From positions 1 through 5,868 of the forward strand of contig CAJYRE010000074.1 in the NCBI GenBank assembly GCA_913776675.1: a stretch of 5,868 nt of DNA. Direction: 5' to 3'. This DNA is from Rhizobiaceae bacterium. GTDB taxonomy: Bacteria > Pseudomonadota > Alphaproteobacteria > Rhizobiales > Rhizobiaceae. A model generated the notes under the pieces. That model did no database searches. It saw only the letters and a list, made by a program, of their open reading frames with translations, and had not been told where the DNA came from. The position numbers and the translations under genes are program-made. Every line of letters starts with the position of its first letter. Positions within the stretch are counted from its first letter, which is position 1. Positions 1 through 5,347 of this stretch are shown here, piece after piece.

Positions 1-132
1 TTTTATGGGCGCGGTCTGCAGTTGGAAAACATGGCAACGCTTCAAACCGCGCTGACGGCCATGGCCTCTGATCATCTTCCGCTTATCGGGCGTTTCAGAT
101 TTGCCTTGCCATACAACTCCGCCCCGGAATGA
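1..132 (+). CDS. C-terminal fragment of an unidentified protein (partial at window start)
   Basis: Frame 1 is open from the first base and stops at TGA 130-132, giving 43 residues that begin FYGRGLQLEN and end ALPYNSAPE. Residue use looks protein-like (alternating Leu/Ala/Thr helix-like stretch followed by an aromatic and basic tail), but I do not recognise a family and no start is visible. The stop lies only 25 bases upstream of the EcfG-type promoter of the next gene, which fits a real gene ending just before a new transcription unit. The alternative is that this is chance open sequence; a 43-codon open frame at a window edge is weak evidence alone. Confidence 0.4.
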   Translation, partial: FYGRGLQLENMATLQTALTAMASDHLPLIGRFRFALPYNSAPE

Positions 133-157
133 CACGGCATTCATTTTGCCCCTTTGG

Positions 158-182
158 GGAACATGGACGTTGCTTGCTGGTT
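158..182 (+). promoter_or_regulatory. EcfG-type (general stress) promoter for the DUF4142-BON unit
   Basis: The -35 element GGAAC is at 158-162 and the -10 core GTT at 180-182, separated by 17 bases (equivalently GGAAC-N16-GGTT). This matches the alphaproteobacterial EcfG consensus GGAAC-N16/17-cGTT. It lies 29 bases upstream of the ATG at 212, between the stop of the preceding frame and the DUF4142 gene, in the correct orientation. Confidence 0.75.
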
Positions 183-211
183 CTGCACGGTCTGAAACGG
201 AGAAGAAAGCT

Positions 212-739
212 ATGAAAACGACCTTGATTCTATCTGTTGCCTTGTTGATGGCAGGGCCTGTGTTTGCTCAATCTGCGGCAGAAAAAACCGGCATCAATTC
301 CCTTGTGGGAACGGCACCCAGCACACAAGACTTTGTGCAGGAAGCCGCCATGAGCGACATGTTTGAACTTCAGGCCAGCCAGCTTGCCGTGGAACGCGGT
401 GATCCCCAGACCATTGAGTTCGCCCGGCAGATGATTGCAGACCATCAGAAAACCAGCGAGGAGCTGAAAGCATTTGTTATGTCCGGACACGTCAAGGCTG
501 AGCTGCCAGCCGGCGTCTCTGCCAAGCAAGGAAAAGTGCTCGCTAAACTGAAGGACTTGCAAGGGACTGAGTTTTCAAAAGAATATCGGTCAGATCAGCA
601 AAGCGCCCATGAAGATGCAGTTGATCTTTTCAAGCGCTATGCCAAAGGCGGGGATAACCCCACTTTAAAAGACTGGGCGGCCAAAACGCTGCCTGCTCTG
701 GAACATCATTTGAAACTGGCCGAAAATCTCAATAAGTGA
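212..739 (+). CDS. Exported DUF4142 (ferritin-like helical) protein
   Basis: The 175-residue product opens with a signal peptide: MK, a hydrophobic core TLILSVALLMAG, and an Ala-x-Ala-like site VFA|QS with predicted cleavage after residue 19. Residues about 38-173 match the DUF4142 family, a four-helix ferritin-like periplasmic domain: FVQEAAMSDMFELQAS near 41-56, FARQMIADHQK near 70-80, SAHEDAVDLFKRYA near 131-144, and a terminal LPALEHHLKLAENL. The His residues at 78, 133 and 165-166 sit where family members have conserved His, but metal binding is not established. The open frame extends upstream to 101, but the ATG at 212 is chosen because GGAGAAG at 199-205 gives a ribosome site and because the signal peptide begins there. 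Family members are frequent members of stress regulons; an EcfG-type promoter sits directly upstream. It is probably co-transcribed with the BON-like gene. Confidence 0.9.
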   Translation: MKTTLILSVALLMAGPVFAQSAAEKTGINSLVGTAPSTQDFVQEAAMSDMFELQASQLAVERGDPQTIEFARQMIADHQKTSEELKAFVMSGHVKAELPAGVSAKQGKVLAKLKDLQGTEFSKEYRSDQQSAHEDAVDLFKRYAKGGDNPTLKDWAAKTLPALEHHLKLAENLNK

Positions 740-745
740 AGCGCT

Positions 746-777
746 CCGACAAGGACGAAGGCAGTTCTCCTTGTCGG
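746..777 (+). terminator. Intercistronic hairpin (10-bp perfect stem)
   Basis: CCGACAAGGA at 746-755 pairs perfectly with TCCTTGTCGG at 768-777 around a 12-base loop, starting 6 bases after the DUF4142 stop. No T-run follows, so it is a poor classical intrinsic terminator. It may be a partial terminator, or an mRNA 3'-end stabiliser that lets the upstream gene be expressed more than the BON-like gene. Confidence 0.5.
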
Positions 778-806
778 CACCTCTTCAACCTTGAAGGAGG
801 ACTTTC

Positions 807-1073
807 ATGGTTTTCAAAAAACCGACTTTTCACGGAAAAGAGCCTACTGTTGAGATTTTGCATCCTAACCATGAATATATAGAACGCGCTCTGAGCGAGG
901 CCATTGCCTCGGCGGGCAATTTCGATGGCAGCCGTATTGAGGTCGTTGCAACAGCCGAAGGTATTTATCTGAAAGGCTTTGTTTCACAACAGCAGGATAT
1001 GGAACACTGTGTGCAATTGGTCCGCCAGACCGGACACCCGATTATCAATCAATTGCAAATCCGTGGTAACTGA
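807..1073 (+). CDS. Small BON-domain-like protein
   Basis: The gene encodes 88 residues with a strong ribosome site AAGGAGG at 794-800, six bases before ATG. Residues about 22-86 resemble a single BON domain: a helix (EYIERALSEAIASAG), a strand-turn-strand (RIEVVATAEGIYLKGFVS, with the typical G-x-x-L-x-G core), a helix (DMEHCVQLVRQTG) and a final strand (IINQLQI). There is no signal peptide, membrane segment or LysM domain, so it is probably cytoplasmic, unlike most BON proteins, which are envelope-associated. It lacks its own GGAAC promoter and lies 67 bases after the DUF4142 gene on the same strand, so it is probably read from the upstream EcfG-type promoter. The gene converges on the sigma factor gene, with 33 bases between their stops. 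The domain call rests on pattern recognition only. Confidence 0.8.
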   Translation: MVFKKPTFHGKEPTVEILHPNHEYIERALSEAIASAGNFDGSRIEVVATAEGIYLKGFVSQQQDMEHCVQLVRQTGHPIINQLQIRGN

Positions 1074-1106
1074 AAGAGACTTATCTGTTTATGTGGCGAG
1101 CAGACT

Positions 1107-1592
1107 CTATTCGTCTTCCGCTTCGCCCAACTCCAGCAGCAATCTGCTTCTGGCACGGTAGAGACGGCTTTTAACGGTGCCAATGGCGCAACCACAGATC
1201 TCAGCCGCCTTTTCATAGCTTTCGCCTGCCAGAATAATGATCAGCAATATCTCGCGCTGGGCTTCCGGCAAGCGCAACAAGGCTGCTTTCACTTCCTGCG
1301 CCCTGACCGACCATTCCTGATCCGGGGCAATGGCCTGACGTTCAAAAATTTCCGGCGGCATGCCGGGCTTTTCCCGGATAGACTTGCGATAATTGGTGTT
1401 AAACGTATTGCGCATGATGGTGAAAAGCCAGGATTTCAGCTTGGTTCCGGGCTCGAACTTATCCATATTGGCAATGGCTTTGGTCAGCGTTTCCTGCACA
1501 AGATCATCGGCATCATCAGGGCTGTAGCAAAGGATACGAGCAAAAGCGCGCAGTGCCGGTATCATCTCTATGACCTTCTCGCTGCTCATCAT
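1107..1592 (-). CDS. ecfG: EcfG-like ECF sigma factor (general stress response)
   Basis: This is an RNA polymerase ECF sigma factor of 161 residues, the usual size. Sigma-2 spans about 10-75, with DDADDLVQET (26-35), then FEPGTKLKSWLFTIMRN (46-62) and the DNA-contacting NTNYRK. Sigma-4 spans about 106-155, with the LPEAQRE entry and a helix-turn-helix SYEKAAEICGCAIGTVKSR (125-143). The FEPGTxLKxWLFTIxRN and AAEICGCAxGTxKSR signatures are typical of the ECF15/EcfG class, which directs the alphaproteobacterial general stress response and is held inactive by NepR. A nepR-like gene lies 3.5 kb away. The frame opens at GTG 1601, but tandem ATGs at 1592 and 1589 are favoured because GTGGAT just upstream gives a modest ribosome site; the exact start is uncertain by a few codons. 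A full-match EcfG-type promoter upstream implies positive autoregulation. An EcfG paralogue rather than the main copy is possible. Confidence 0.88.
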   Translation of the reverse strand: MMSSEKVIEMIPALRAFARILCYSPDDADDLVQETLTKAIANMDKFEPGTKLKSWLFTIMRNTFNTNYRKSIREKPGMPPEIFERQAIAPDQEWSVRAQEVKAALLRLPEAQREILLIIILAGESYEKAAEICGCAIGTVKSRLYRARSRLLLELGEAEDE

Positions 1593-1630
1593 AGTATCCA
1601 CTCACAAATAAGGTATCGCCACGATGATGT

Positions 1631-1655
1631 AACGTGTTCGACAACCGCTGGTTCC
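1631..1655 (-). promoter_or_regulatory. EcfG-type promoter of the sigma factor gene
   Basis: Read on the minus strand, GGAAC (1655-1651) and CGTT (1634-1631) are separated by 16 bases, an exact match to GGAAC-N16-CGTT. The -10 end is 38 bases before the ATG at 1592. It is the best match to the consensus in the window and implies that the sigma factor transcribes its own gene. Confidence 0.85.
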
Positions 1656-1670
1656 AGGAATTTCTGTGAC

Positions 1671-1696
1671 AAAAATCAAGGCGCACACCGGGCACC
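1671..1696 (-). terminator. Possible intrinsic terminator after the DUF2188-like gene
   Basis: On the minus strand GGTGC (1696-1692) can pair with GCGCC (1684-1680) through a 5-bp stem including one G-T wobble and a 7-base loop, followed by TTGATTTTTG. It sits 26 bases after the stop of the DUF2188-like gene and before the sigma gene promoter, where a terminator would be expected. The stem is short. Confidence 0.4.
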
Positions 1697-1722
1697 CCTC
1701 AAAACATCCACGCCCCAGGCGC

Positions 1723-2073
1723 TCATGTCTTATCTTTTTTCTCACGCACAACACGCATATCTTCACCGTTGATATTGGCAGGAACAGAGATATGCTCTGT
1801 AACAATGACATTGGGTGTGTCATTCGATGCGGTCTTATCCGCCGCAGGTGAAGAAGCGTCATGGCCGAAAGGCTCAGGAGAGGGATCGGCGGTCTGCGGG
1901 CGAGGGGTTCCATCCAGATCCTGCACGAGAACCGTGGGTTCTCCCTCCGACGGAATACGATTGGCAACAGCAAGCGCGAGTCCGAACGCTGGCACCACAT
2001 GCGTGATCATACCGTCCGCCTTGACCGCCCATCCATTTTCATGGGGTACAATGATAATGGTTTTGGCTTGCAT
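1723..2073 (-). CDS. Small DUF2188-like protein with an acidic, proline-rich tail
   Basis: The product is 116 residues. Residues 1-57 resemble DUF2188: TIIIVPHENGWAVKADG at 5-21 carries the family's V-P-H-x-x-G-W-A-V-K core, followed by a helix (FGLALAVANRIP) and a strand ending in VLVQDLDGTPR, where the family has its 'H-x-x-DG-x-I/x-R' ending. Residues 58-90 are low complexity (Pro, Ser, Ala, Asp, Thr) and probably disordered, and 90-116 form a short strand-like segment and a Lys/Asp-rich end. No signal peptide is seen, so it is probably cytoplasmic. Start chosen at ATG 2073, not the frame's upstream ATG at 2097, because AAGGAGGA (2086-2079) lies at ideal distance and because the upstream ATG overlaps the promoter -10. 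The function of DUF2188 is unknown. Its own EcfG-type promoter suggests a stress role. Confidence 0.8.
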   Translation of the reverse strand: MQAKTIIIVPHENGWAVKADGMITHVVPAFGLALAVANRIPSEGEPTVLVQDLDGTPRPQTADPSPEPFGHDASSPAADKTASNDTPNVIVTEHISVPANINGEDMRVVREKKDKT

Positions 2074-2096
2074 CCTATCCTCCTTGGTGTAGTGCA

Positions 2097-2121
2097 AACT
2101 GGCTGCACGTCAGAATGTTCC
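2097..2121 (-). promoter_or_regulatory. EcfG-type promoter of the DUF2188-like gene
   Basis: On the minus strand GGAAC (2121-2117) and GTT (2099-2097) are separated by 17 bases (GGAAC-N16-AGTT). The ATG is only 23 bases beyond the -10, so the leader should be very short and begin almost at the ribosome site AAGGAGGA (2086-2079). Confidence 0.72.
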
Positions 2122-2213
2122 CTTAAAACGATTATTCCTGTGGTTTCTGCCGGGATGAAAAGGGGAGGGAAGAGGACGTTCAAGGACTGAAAAATCATAA
2201 GGTGCAACCTTTT

Positions 2214-2993
2214 TCACCGCAGAAGTCCTTGCCCGCCATCAATCCAGATGGGTGTGCCGGTGATATGGGAAGCATGATCGCTGATGAGGAATGCAATGAG
2301 CTTGGCCACATCGTCAGGATGTCCGGGCTTTCCGTCCGTCAACGGAATGTCACCCTCCGGCCAGACAACAGGAATTGCGGCATCGCCATCACCACGCACA
2401 ATGGTATTCTGATCAATGTGCGTTTCAATGGCACCAGGGCAAACTGCATTCACCCGAATCGCATAACGCGCCAATTCGAGAGAAAGTTGTTTGGTGATGG
2501 CAAGTTGAGCCGCCTTGCTTGCCACATAGGCCGTGGCCCCAGGAGTGGTAAAGGTTCGTGTGCCATTGATGGAAGAAACGATGACGATGGAACCACCGCC
2601 GGATCTTTTCAAATGGGGTACGCTTTGGCGAATCGTCAGGAAGGTACCCCGCAAGTTCACAGCCATTGTTTCATCCCATTCATCGGGCTGAAGATCTTCA
2701 ACAGGGGCCCATGTGCCGTTAATGCCAGCATTGGCAATCACCGCGTCCAGCCGACCATATTGATCAACAAGATTGTCAATCGCAGTCTGCATTTGAAGAT
2801 GATCCGAAACATCGGCAAGAAGTGGTGTCGCAGAAAAGCCTCGTTTTTTTAAAAGCTGCGCCAATGCATCCAGCTCGTCCTGTCCGCGCCCCAGCAAACC
2901 TGTGGCAAAACCCCGCTTCGCCAACGCGATTGCCGTTGCATAACCGATCCCTGATCCTGCTCCCGTTACAAGAGCAACGTGGGAATGCTTCAT
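2214..2993 (-). CDS. Classical SDR-family NAD(P)-dependent oxidoreductase
   Basis: The 259-residue product has the length and full motif set of a classical short-chain dehydrogenase/reductase. It shows the nucleotide-binding T-G-A-G-S-G-I-G at 10-17, D61-V62 contacting adenine, N-A-G at 88-90, the active-site Asn in NLRGTF (N113), Ser in IVSSING (S141), the catalytic Y156-V-A-S-K160, and the P186-G187 turn. Arg36 after the second strand (LLGRGQ) would favour NADP(H), but this is tentative. The C-terminal GTPIWIDGGQGL is typical of the family. Substrate cannot be read from the sequence; sugar, polyol or 3-oxoacyl substrates are all possible. ATG 2993 is chosen because the Rossmann fold begins right after it and GGGAGAAGAGG lies just upstream; the open frame to 3155 is untranslated leader. 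It diverges from glgA and has an EcfG-type promoter, suggesting a stress-induced role. Confidence 0.93.
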   Translation of the reverse strand: MKHSHVALVTGAGSGIGYATAIALAKRGFATGLLGRGQDELDALAQLLKKRGFSATPLLADVSDHLQMQTAIDNLVDQYGRLDAVIANAGINGTWAPVEDLQPDEWDETMAVNLRGTFLTIRQSVPHLKRSGGGSIVIVSSINGTRTFTTPGATAYVASKAAQLAITKQLSLELARYAIRVNAVCPGAIETHIDQNTIVRGDGDAAIPVVWPEGDIPLTDGKPGHPDDVAKLIAFLISDHASHITGTPIWIDGGQGLLR

Positions 2994-3063
2994 CCTCTTC
3001 TCCCAGGTTCTGAAATTGATGAGAGGACGTGCGACTGACAACACCCCCGTTTCTGCCGCATCA

Positions 3064-3088
3064 AACAGCGCGCTGAAAAGAATGTTCC
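3064..3088 (-). promoter_or_regulatory. EcfG-type promoter of the SDR gene
   Basis: On the minus strand GGAAC (3088-3084) and GTT (3066-3064) are separated by 17 bases (GGAAC-N16-TGTT). The -10 is 70 bases upstream of the ATG at 2993. It stands back-to-back with the glgA promoter, with 18 bases between the two GGAAC elements. Confidence 0.72.
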
Positions 3089-3106
3089 GCACAGGCTGCG
3101 CACCAA

Positions 3107-3132
3107 GGAACAATTCGCCAACAGTGCGGGTT
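3107..3132 (+). promoter_or_regulatory. Probable EcfG-type promoter of glgA
   Basis: GGAAC at 3107-3111 is followed by GGTT at 3129-3132 after 17 bases (18 bases to the GTT core). That is one base longer than the other sites in this window but within the reported N16/17-NGTT range. The ATG of glgA is 41 bases downstream of the -10. Confidence 0.6.
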
Positions 3133-3173
3133 CGAACCACAAGCCTGATCCTCAAGCGGCATAGGAGCCATGA

Positions 3174-4748
3174 ATGCGTTTAAACCGGAGCGATGAAGAA
3201 GCCAAAGATCACGATCATGGCGCAAACTCTTCGCCATTCTCCGGGATGCAGATCCCAACCCCAACGGCGCACAATGCGGATGGCAATCCTCTTCGGGTTC
3301 TCTCGGTTGCATCAGAAGCATTTCCTCTGATCAAAACCGGAGGGCTTGCGGATGTCACAGGGTCCCTGCCTCAATACATGTCTGCCTGGGGCATCGAGAC
3401 GAAAACGCTACTGCCTGCCTATCCGGGCATTCTCGAAAAATGCACGAATGTGGAACTGGTCAGTCAGAAAACCGTGCTGGGACAAGACATCAGCCTCTTT
3501 GAAGCGCACTATGAAACACTCAATCTTCTGCTTCTGGATTGCCCCGCCCTGTATGATCGCCCCGGCGGTCCTTATCTGGATCATCATGGCCGTGACCATC
3601 ACGACAATTGGCTCAGGTTTGCTGTGCTGTCATGCGCAGCGGCACAGATTGCCGCAGAAGGCATCCGCAATTGGAAGCCCGCCCTTGTGCATCTGCACGA
3701 TTGGCAAGCCGCCCTGACCGCGTGTTACATGAGAGCGGCTCAAACTCCGGTTCCGGTTGTGCTGACCATTCATAATCTGGCATTTCAAGGTCAGTTTCCG
3801 GCTGACATCTTCTACAATCTTGATCTTCCTGCCGGCTTTCTCAGCACGGACATTCTGGAATATTATCATGACATCAGCTACCTCAAAGCGGGCATACAAT
3901 TGGCCGACGCCATCATTGCTGTATCACCGACTTATGCGCGCGAGATTCTCACGCAAAATGGCGGGATGGGCATGGCAGGTGTCTTGCAGGGACGCCGCGC
4001 AGCTCTCTCGGGCATCCTGAACGGTATTGATAGTTCCAGATGGAATCCTGTCACAGATTCGCTCATTCACCGTAATTATGATCTTCATTCTCTGCATCAT
4101 CGGACTCTCAACCGGGCAATGATTGAGAGGCAATTTGGATTACGGTCCGATGATGGACCGGTCGTGAGTGTGATCAGCCGTCTGACCTGGCAAAAAGGCA
4201 TAGACATGCTGGCCTCTGTACTGCCTGTCTTCATCGACCATGGCGCCAAACTGGTAGTCCTCGGGGATGGCGATGCCGGGGTGGTTTATCCGCTTTTGCA
4301 GCATCTTCATCATCATCCAGGCAGTGTTGCCGTGCAGATTGGCTATAGTGAGGAAGTCGCGCACGTGTTGCATGCAGGTAGCGATATTGTGCTGCAACCC
4401 TCTCGTTTTGAACCTTGCGGGCTGACGCAGCTTTATGCCTTGCGCTATGGCGCTGTTCCCATTGTTGCCCGAACCGGGGGATTGGCCGAAACCGTTATTG
4501 ATGCCAATGAAGCCGCAATGGTTGCAGGTTCTGCCACAGGATTTCAATTTCATCCTGGCTCGCCCCATGACTTGCATCACGCATTGGAGCGCGCATTTAT
4601 GGCCTACCGCTCCGCAGATACCTGGCGTCAACTCCAAAGCCAGGGCATGCGCGCCGATTTCAGTTGGCAAAGAAGCGCCAGTCAATATGCCCAGCTTTAT
4701 CACTCTTTGACAAAAACAATCTCCAGTCCTTTTGAACACCCGCACTAA
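3174..4748 (+). CDS. glgA: Glycogen synthase (ADP-glucose, GT5 family)
   Basis: GlgA extends the alpha-1,4-glucan chain from ADP-glucose in the cytoplasm. The 524 residues show the complete GT5 pattern: KTGGLADV (54-61, glucan/ADP-glucose loop), HDWQAAL (175-181), the NGID motif (283-286), SRLTWQKG with Arg336 and Lys341 at the phosphate-binding positions, and SRFEPCGLTQLYALRYG (410-426) with the conserved Glu413 and Cys415. ATG 3174 is chosen because AGGAG at 3163-3167 is six bases away; the ATG at 3170 gives only an eight-codon frame. Against the E. coli enzyme, in which the KTGGL lysine is residue 15, there is a 39-residue N-terminal extension rich in His, Asp and Ser. An internal ATG at 3246 would remove 24 of these residues but has a weaker ribosome site. 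No glgB, glgC or glgP neighbours are visible, unlike the common alphaproteobacterial glg cluster. The upstream EcfG-type promoter suggests stress-linked glycogen synthesis. Confidence 0.95.
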   Translation: MRLNRSDEEAKDHDHGANSSPFSGMQIPTPTAHNADGNPLRVLSVASEAFPLIKTGGLADVTGSLPQYMSAWGIETKTLLPAYPGILEKCTNVELVSQKTVLGQDISLFEAHYETLNLLLLDCPALYDRPGGPYLDHHGRDHHDNWLRFAVLSCAAAQIAAEGIRNWKPALVHLHDWQAALTACYMRAAQTPVPVVLTIHNLAFQGQFPADIFYNLDLPAGFLSTDILEYYHDISYLKAGIQLADAIIAVSPTYAREILTQNGGMGMAGVLQGRRAALSGILNGIDSSRWNPVTDSLIHRNYDLHSLHHRTLNRAMIERQFGLRSDDGPVVSVISRLTWQKGIDMLASVLPVFIDHGAKLVVLGDGDAGVVYPLLQHLHHHPGSVAVQIGYSEEVAHVLHAGSDIVLQPSRFEPCGLTQLYALRYGAVPIVARTGGLAETVIDANEAAMVAGSATGFQFHPGSPHDLHHALERAFMAYRSADTWRQLQSQGMRADFSWQRSASQYAQLYHSLTKTISSPFEHPH

Positions 4749-4765
4749 CCAATGCATGAACCCGC

Positions 4766-4825
4766 GATGTTTTGATTGAGGGCGAAAAAATCTCAAAAAC
4801 CTGCCATTCATTTTCGCAAAACATC
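4766..4825. repeat. Long imperfect inverted repeat downstream of glgA
   Basis: GATGTTTTG (4766-4774) pairs with CAAAACATC (4817-4825), and inside it GCGAAAA (4782-4788) pairs with TTTTCGC (4811-4817), sharing one base at the junction. It starts 17 bases after the glgA stop. It may form a two-part hairpin at the mRNA 3' end. It lacks a compact GC-rich stem with a T-run, so termination is only possible, not clear. Confidence 0.5.
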
Positions 4826-4826
4826 A

Positions 4827-4923
4827 TAGAGCATTGACCTGAGAAAAGTGTGTAGCGGTTTTCCGTCCAGAAATGCGTGAAAACAAAGAGTTAGAGCGTT
4901 TTACTGTTTCTGTGAAACGCTCT
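4827..4923. repeat. RIME-like intergenic palindromic repeat
   Basis: The stretch begins TAGAGCATTGACC, contains GAAAA (4843-4847) facing TTTTC (4859-4863) within a GAAAAGTG...AGCGGTTTTCCG block, then AAACAAAGAGTTAGAGCG, and ends in a perfect 9-bp hairpin: AGAGCGTTT (4893-4901) with AAACGCTCT (4915-4923) around 13 bases. This wording and order resemble the Rhizobium-type intergenic mosaic elements scattered through Hyphomicrobiales genomes. I recognise it from memory of the family; copy number in this genome cannot be tested here. The terminal hairpin may also help end glgA transcription. Confidence 0.55.
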
Positions 4924-5073
4924 GGCCAACAAGCAGATACCCCGTCTGACCGAAGCTGTATACCGCAGGCCAGTTTCAGGCTTTTTTCCTCGCAAAGAAA
5001 CTTAATCCGCTTTTTTCAGTTTCACGCATGGCTGCCATGAAGATCCGATAATCCGTTGATAAGGAATGCCACC
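4924..5073. other. Leader region of nepR without a recognised gene
   Basis: Together with the two repeats before it, this completes the 325-base gene-free stretch between glgA and nepR. I see no RNA gene or open frame of substance. It contains two T-runs (4982-4987 and 5011-5016) and a near-match stress promoter listed separately. There is no full GGAAC element on the plus strand. Confidence 0.5.
4997..5021 (+). promoter_or_regulatory. Degenerate EcfG-type promoter candidate for nepR
   Basis: GAAAC at 4997-5001 is followed after 17 bases by GTT at 5019-5021, the same spacing as the clear sites but with one mismatch in the -35 (GAAAC for GGAAC). The nepR start is 52 bases further on. It could give weaker sigma-EcfG control, or be chance in an AT-rich stretch. 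Confidence 0.3.
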
Positions 5074-5292
5074 TTGACCGAAAACAAGACAACAAAAGAC
5101 ATTCCAGAAACAACCCGGAAAAACCGCAAGGCAAGCCAGCAAGCCCAAGCTGTCGGCCAATTGCTACGGTGTTATTATGATGCGTTTTGTCAGGATCCCA
5201 TTCCTGAACATCTGCTCGAACTGGTGGAACGTCTCGAAAAACAAACCGACCTCGACAAAACCTTAAAGGATTTATCTCAGAAAATGGCATAG
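5074..5292 (+). CDS. nepR: NepR-family anti-sigma factor
   Basis: This small protein (72 residues) matches the NepR family, which binds the sigma-2 and sigma-4 domains of EcfG and is titrated away by phosphorylated PhyR. The core runs from about 27 to 56: VGQLLRCYYDAF, then QDPIPEHLLELVERLEK, fitting the family pattern I/V-G-x-x-L-R-x-x-Y-D...P-I/V-P-x-x-[FL]-L-x-L-[LV]-x-x-L. The first part is helix 1 and the second helix 2. The N-terminal 25 residues are polar and basic (probably disordered), and a charged tail (57-72) follows. The start is TTG 5074, with AAGGA at 5061-5065 eight bases upstream; an upstream TTG at 5056 in frame lacks a ribosome site. Cys33 and Cys39 fall within the core. 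It is monocistronic in appearance and separated from its likely partner sigma gene, whereas these genes are adjacent in many Alphaproteobacteria. Confidence 0.82.
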   Translation: MTENKTTKDIPETTRKNRKASQQAQAVGQLLRCYYDAFCQDPIPEHLLELVERLEKQTDLDKTLKDLSQKMA

Positions 5293-5347
5293 CAGTTTTC
5301 CGGGCGATGTTGTCGGCGGCAAAACGTGCCTTTCTTGTTTGGTCCGG

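Noticed and set aside
101..211. N-terminal extension of the DUF4142 frame
   Set aside because: It includes the EcfG-type promoter and lies before a clean signal peptide preceded by its own ribosome site.
1602..2000. Minus-strand frame of 132 codons overlapping the DUF2188-like gene and running to the sigma gene
   Set aside because: It crosses the sigma gene promoter and the probable terminator, and its product is Arg/Leu/Ser-rich with no domain; the DUF2188-like frame has the ribosome site and family motif.
2195..2212. Small hairpin AAGGT-GCA-ACCTT after the SDR stop as a terminator
   Set aside because: The stem is only 5 bp and AT-containing with a 3-base loop; too weak to list as a terminator despite the nearby T-run on the minus strand.
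2202..2852. Plus-strand open frame of 216 codons opposite the SDR gene
   Set aside because: The SDR frame carries all catalytic motifs; this one is its antisense shadow with unusual composition.
3170..3196. Eight-codon frame (MNAFKPER) at the glgA start
   Set aside because: Its ATG is only two bases from AGGAG, too close for good initiation; the ATG at 3174 has proper spacing. A leader peptide is possible but unsupported.
4140..4811. Minus-strand open frame of 223 codons opposite the 3' half of glgA
   Set aside because: It lies antisense to conserved GlgA motifs, has no ribosome site at its start that I can see, and its product is Cys/His/Met-rich without a recognisable domain.
5297..5324. 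Bulged hairpin GTTTTCCG...CGGCAAAAC after nepR as a terminator
   Set aside because: The stem needs a bulge and is followed only by a broken T-rich stretch, so support is poor.
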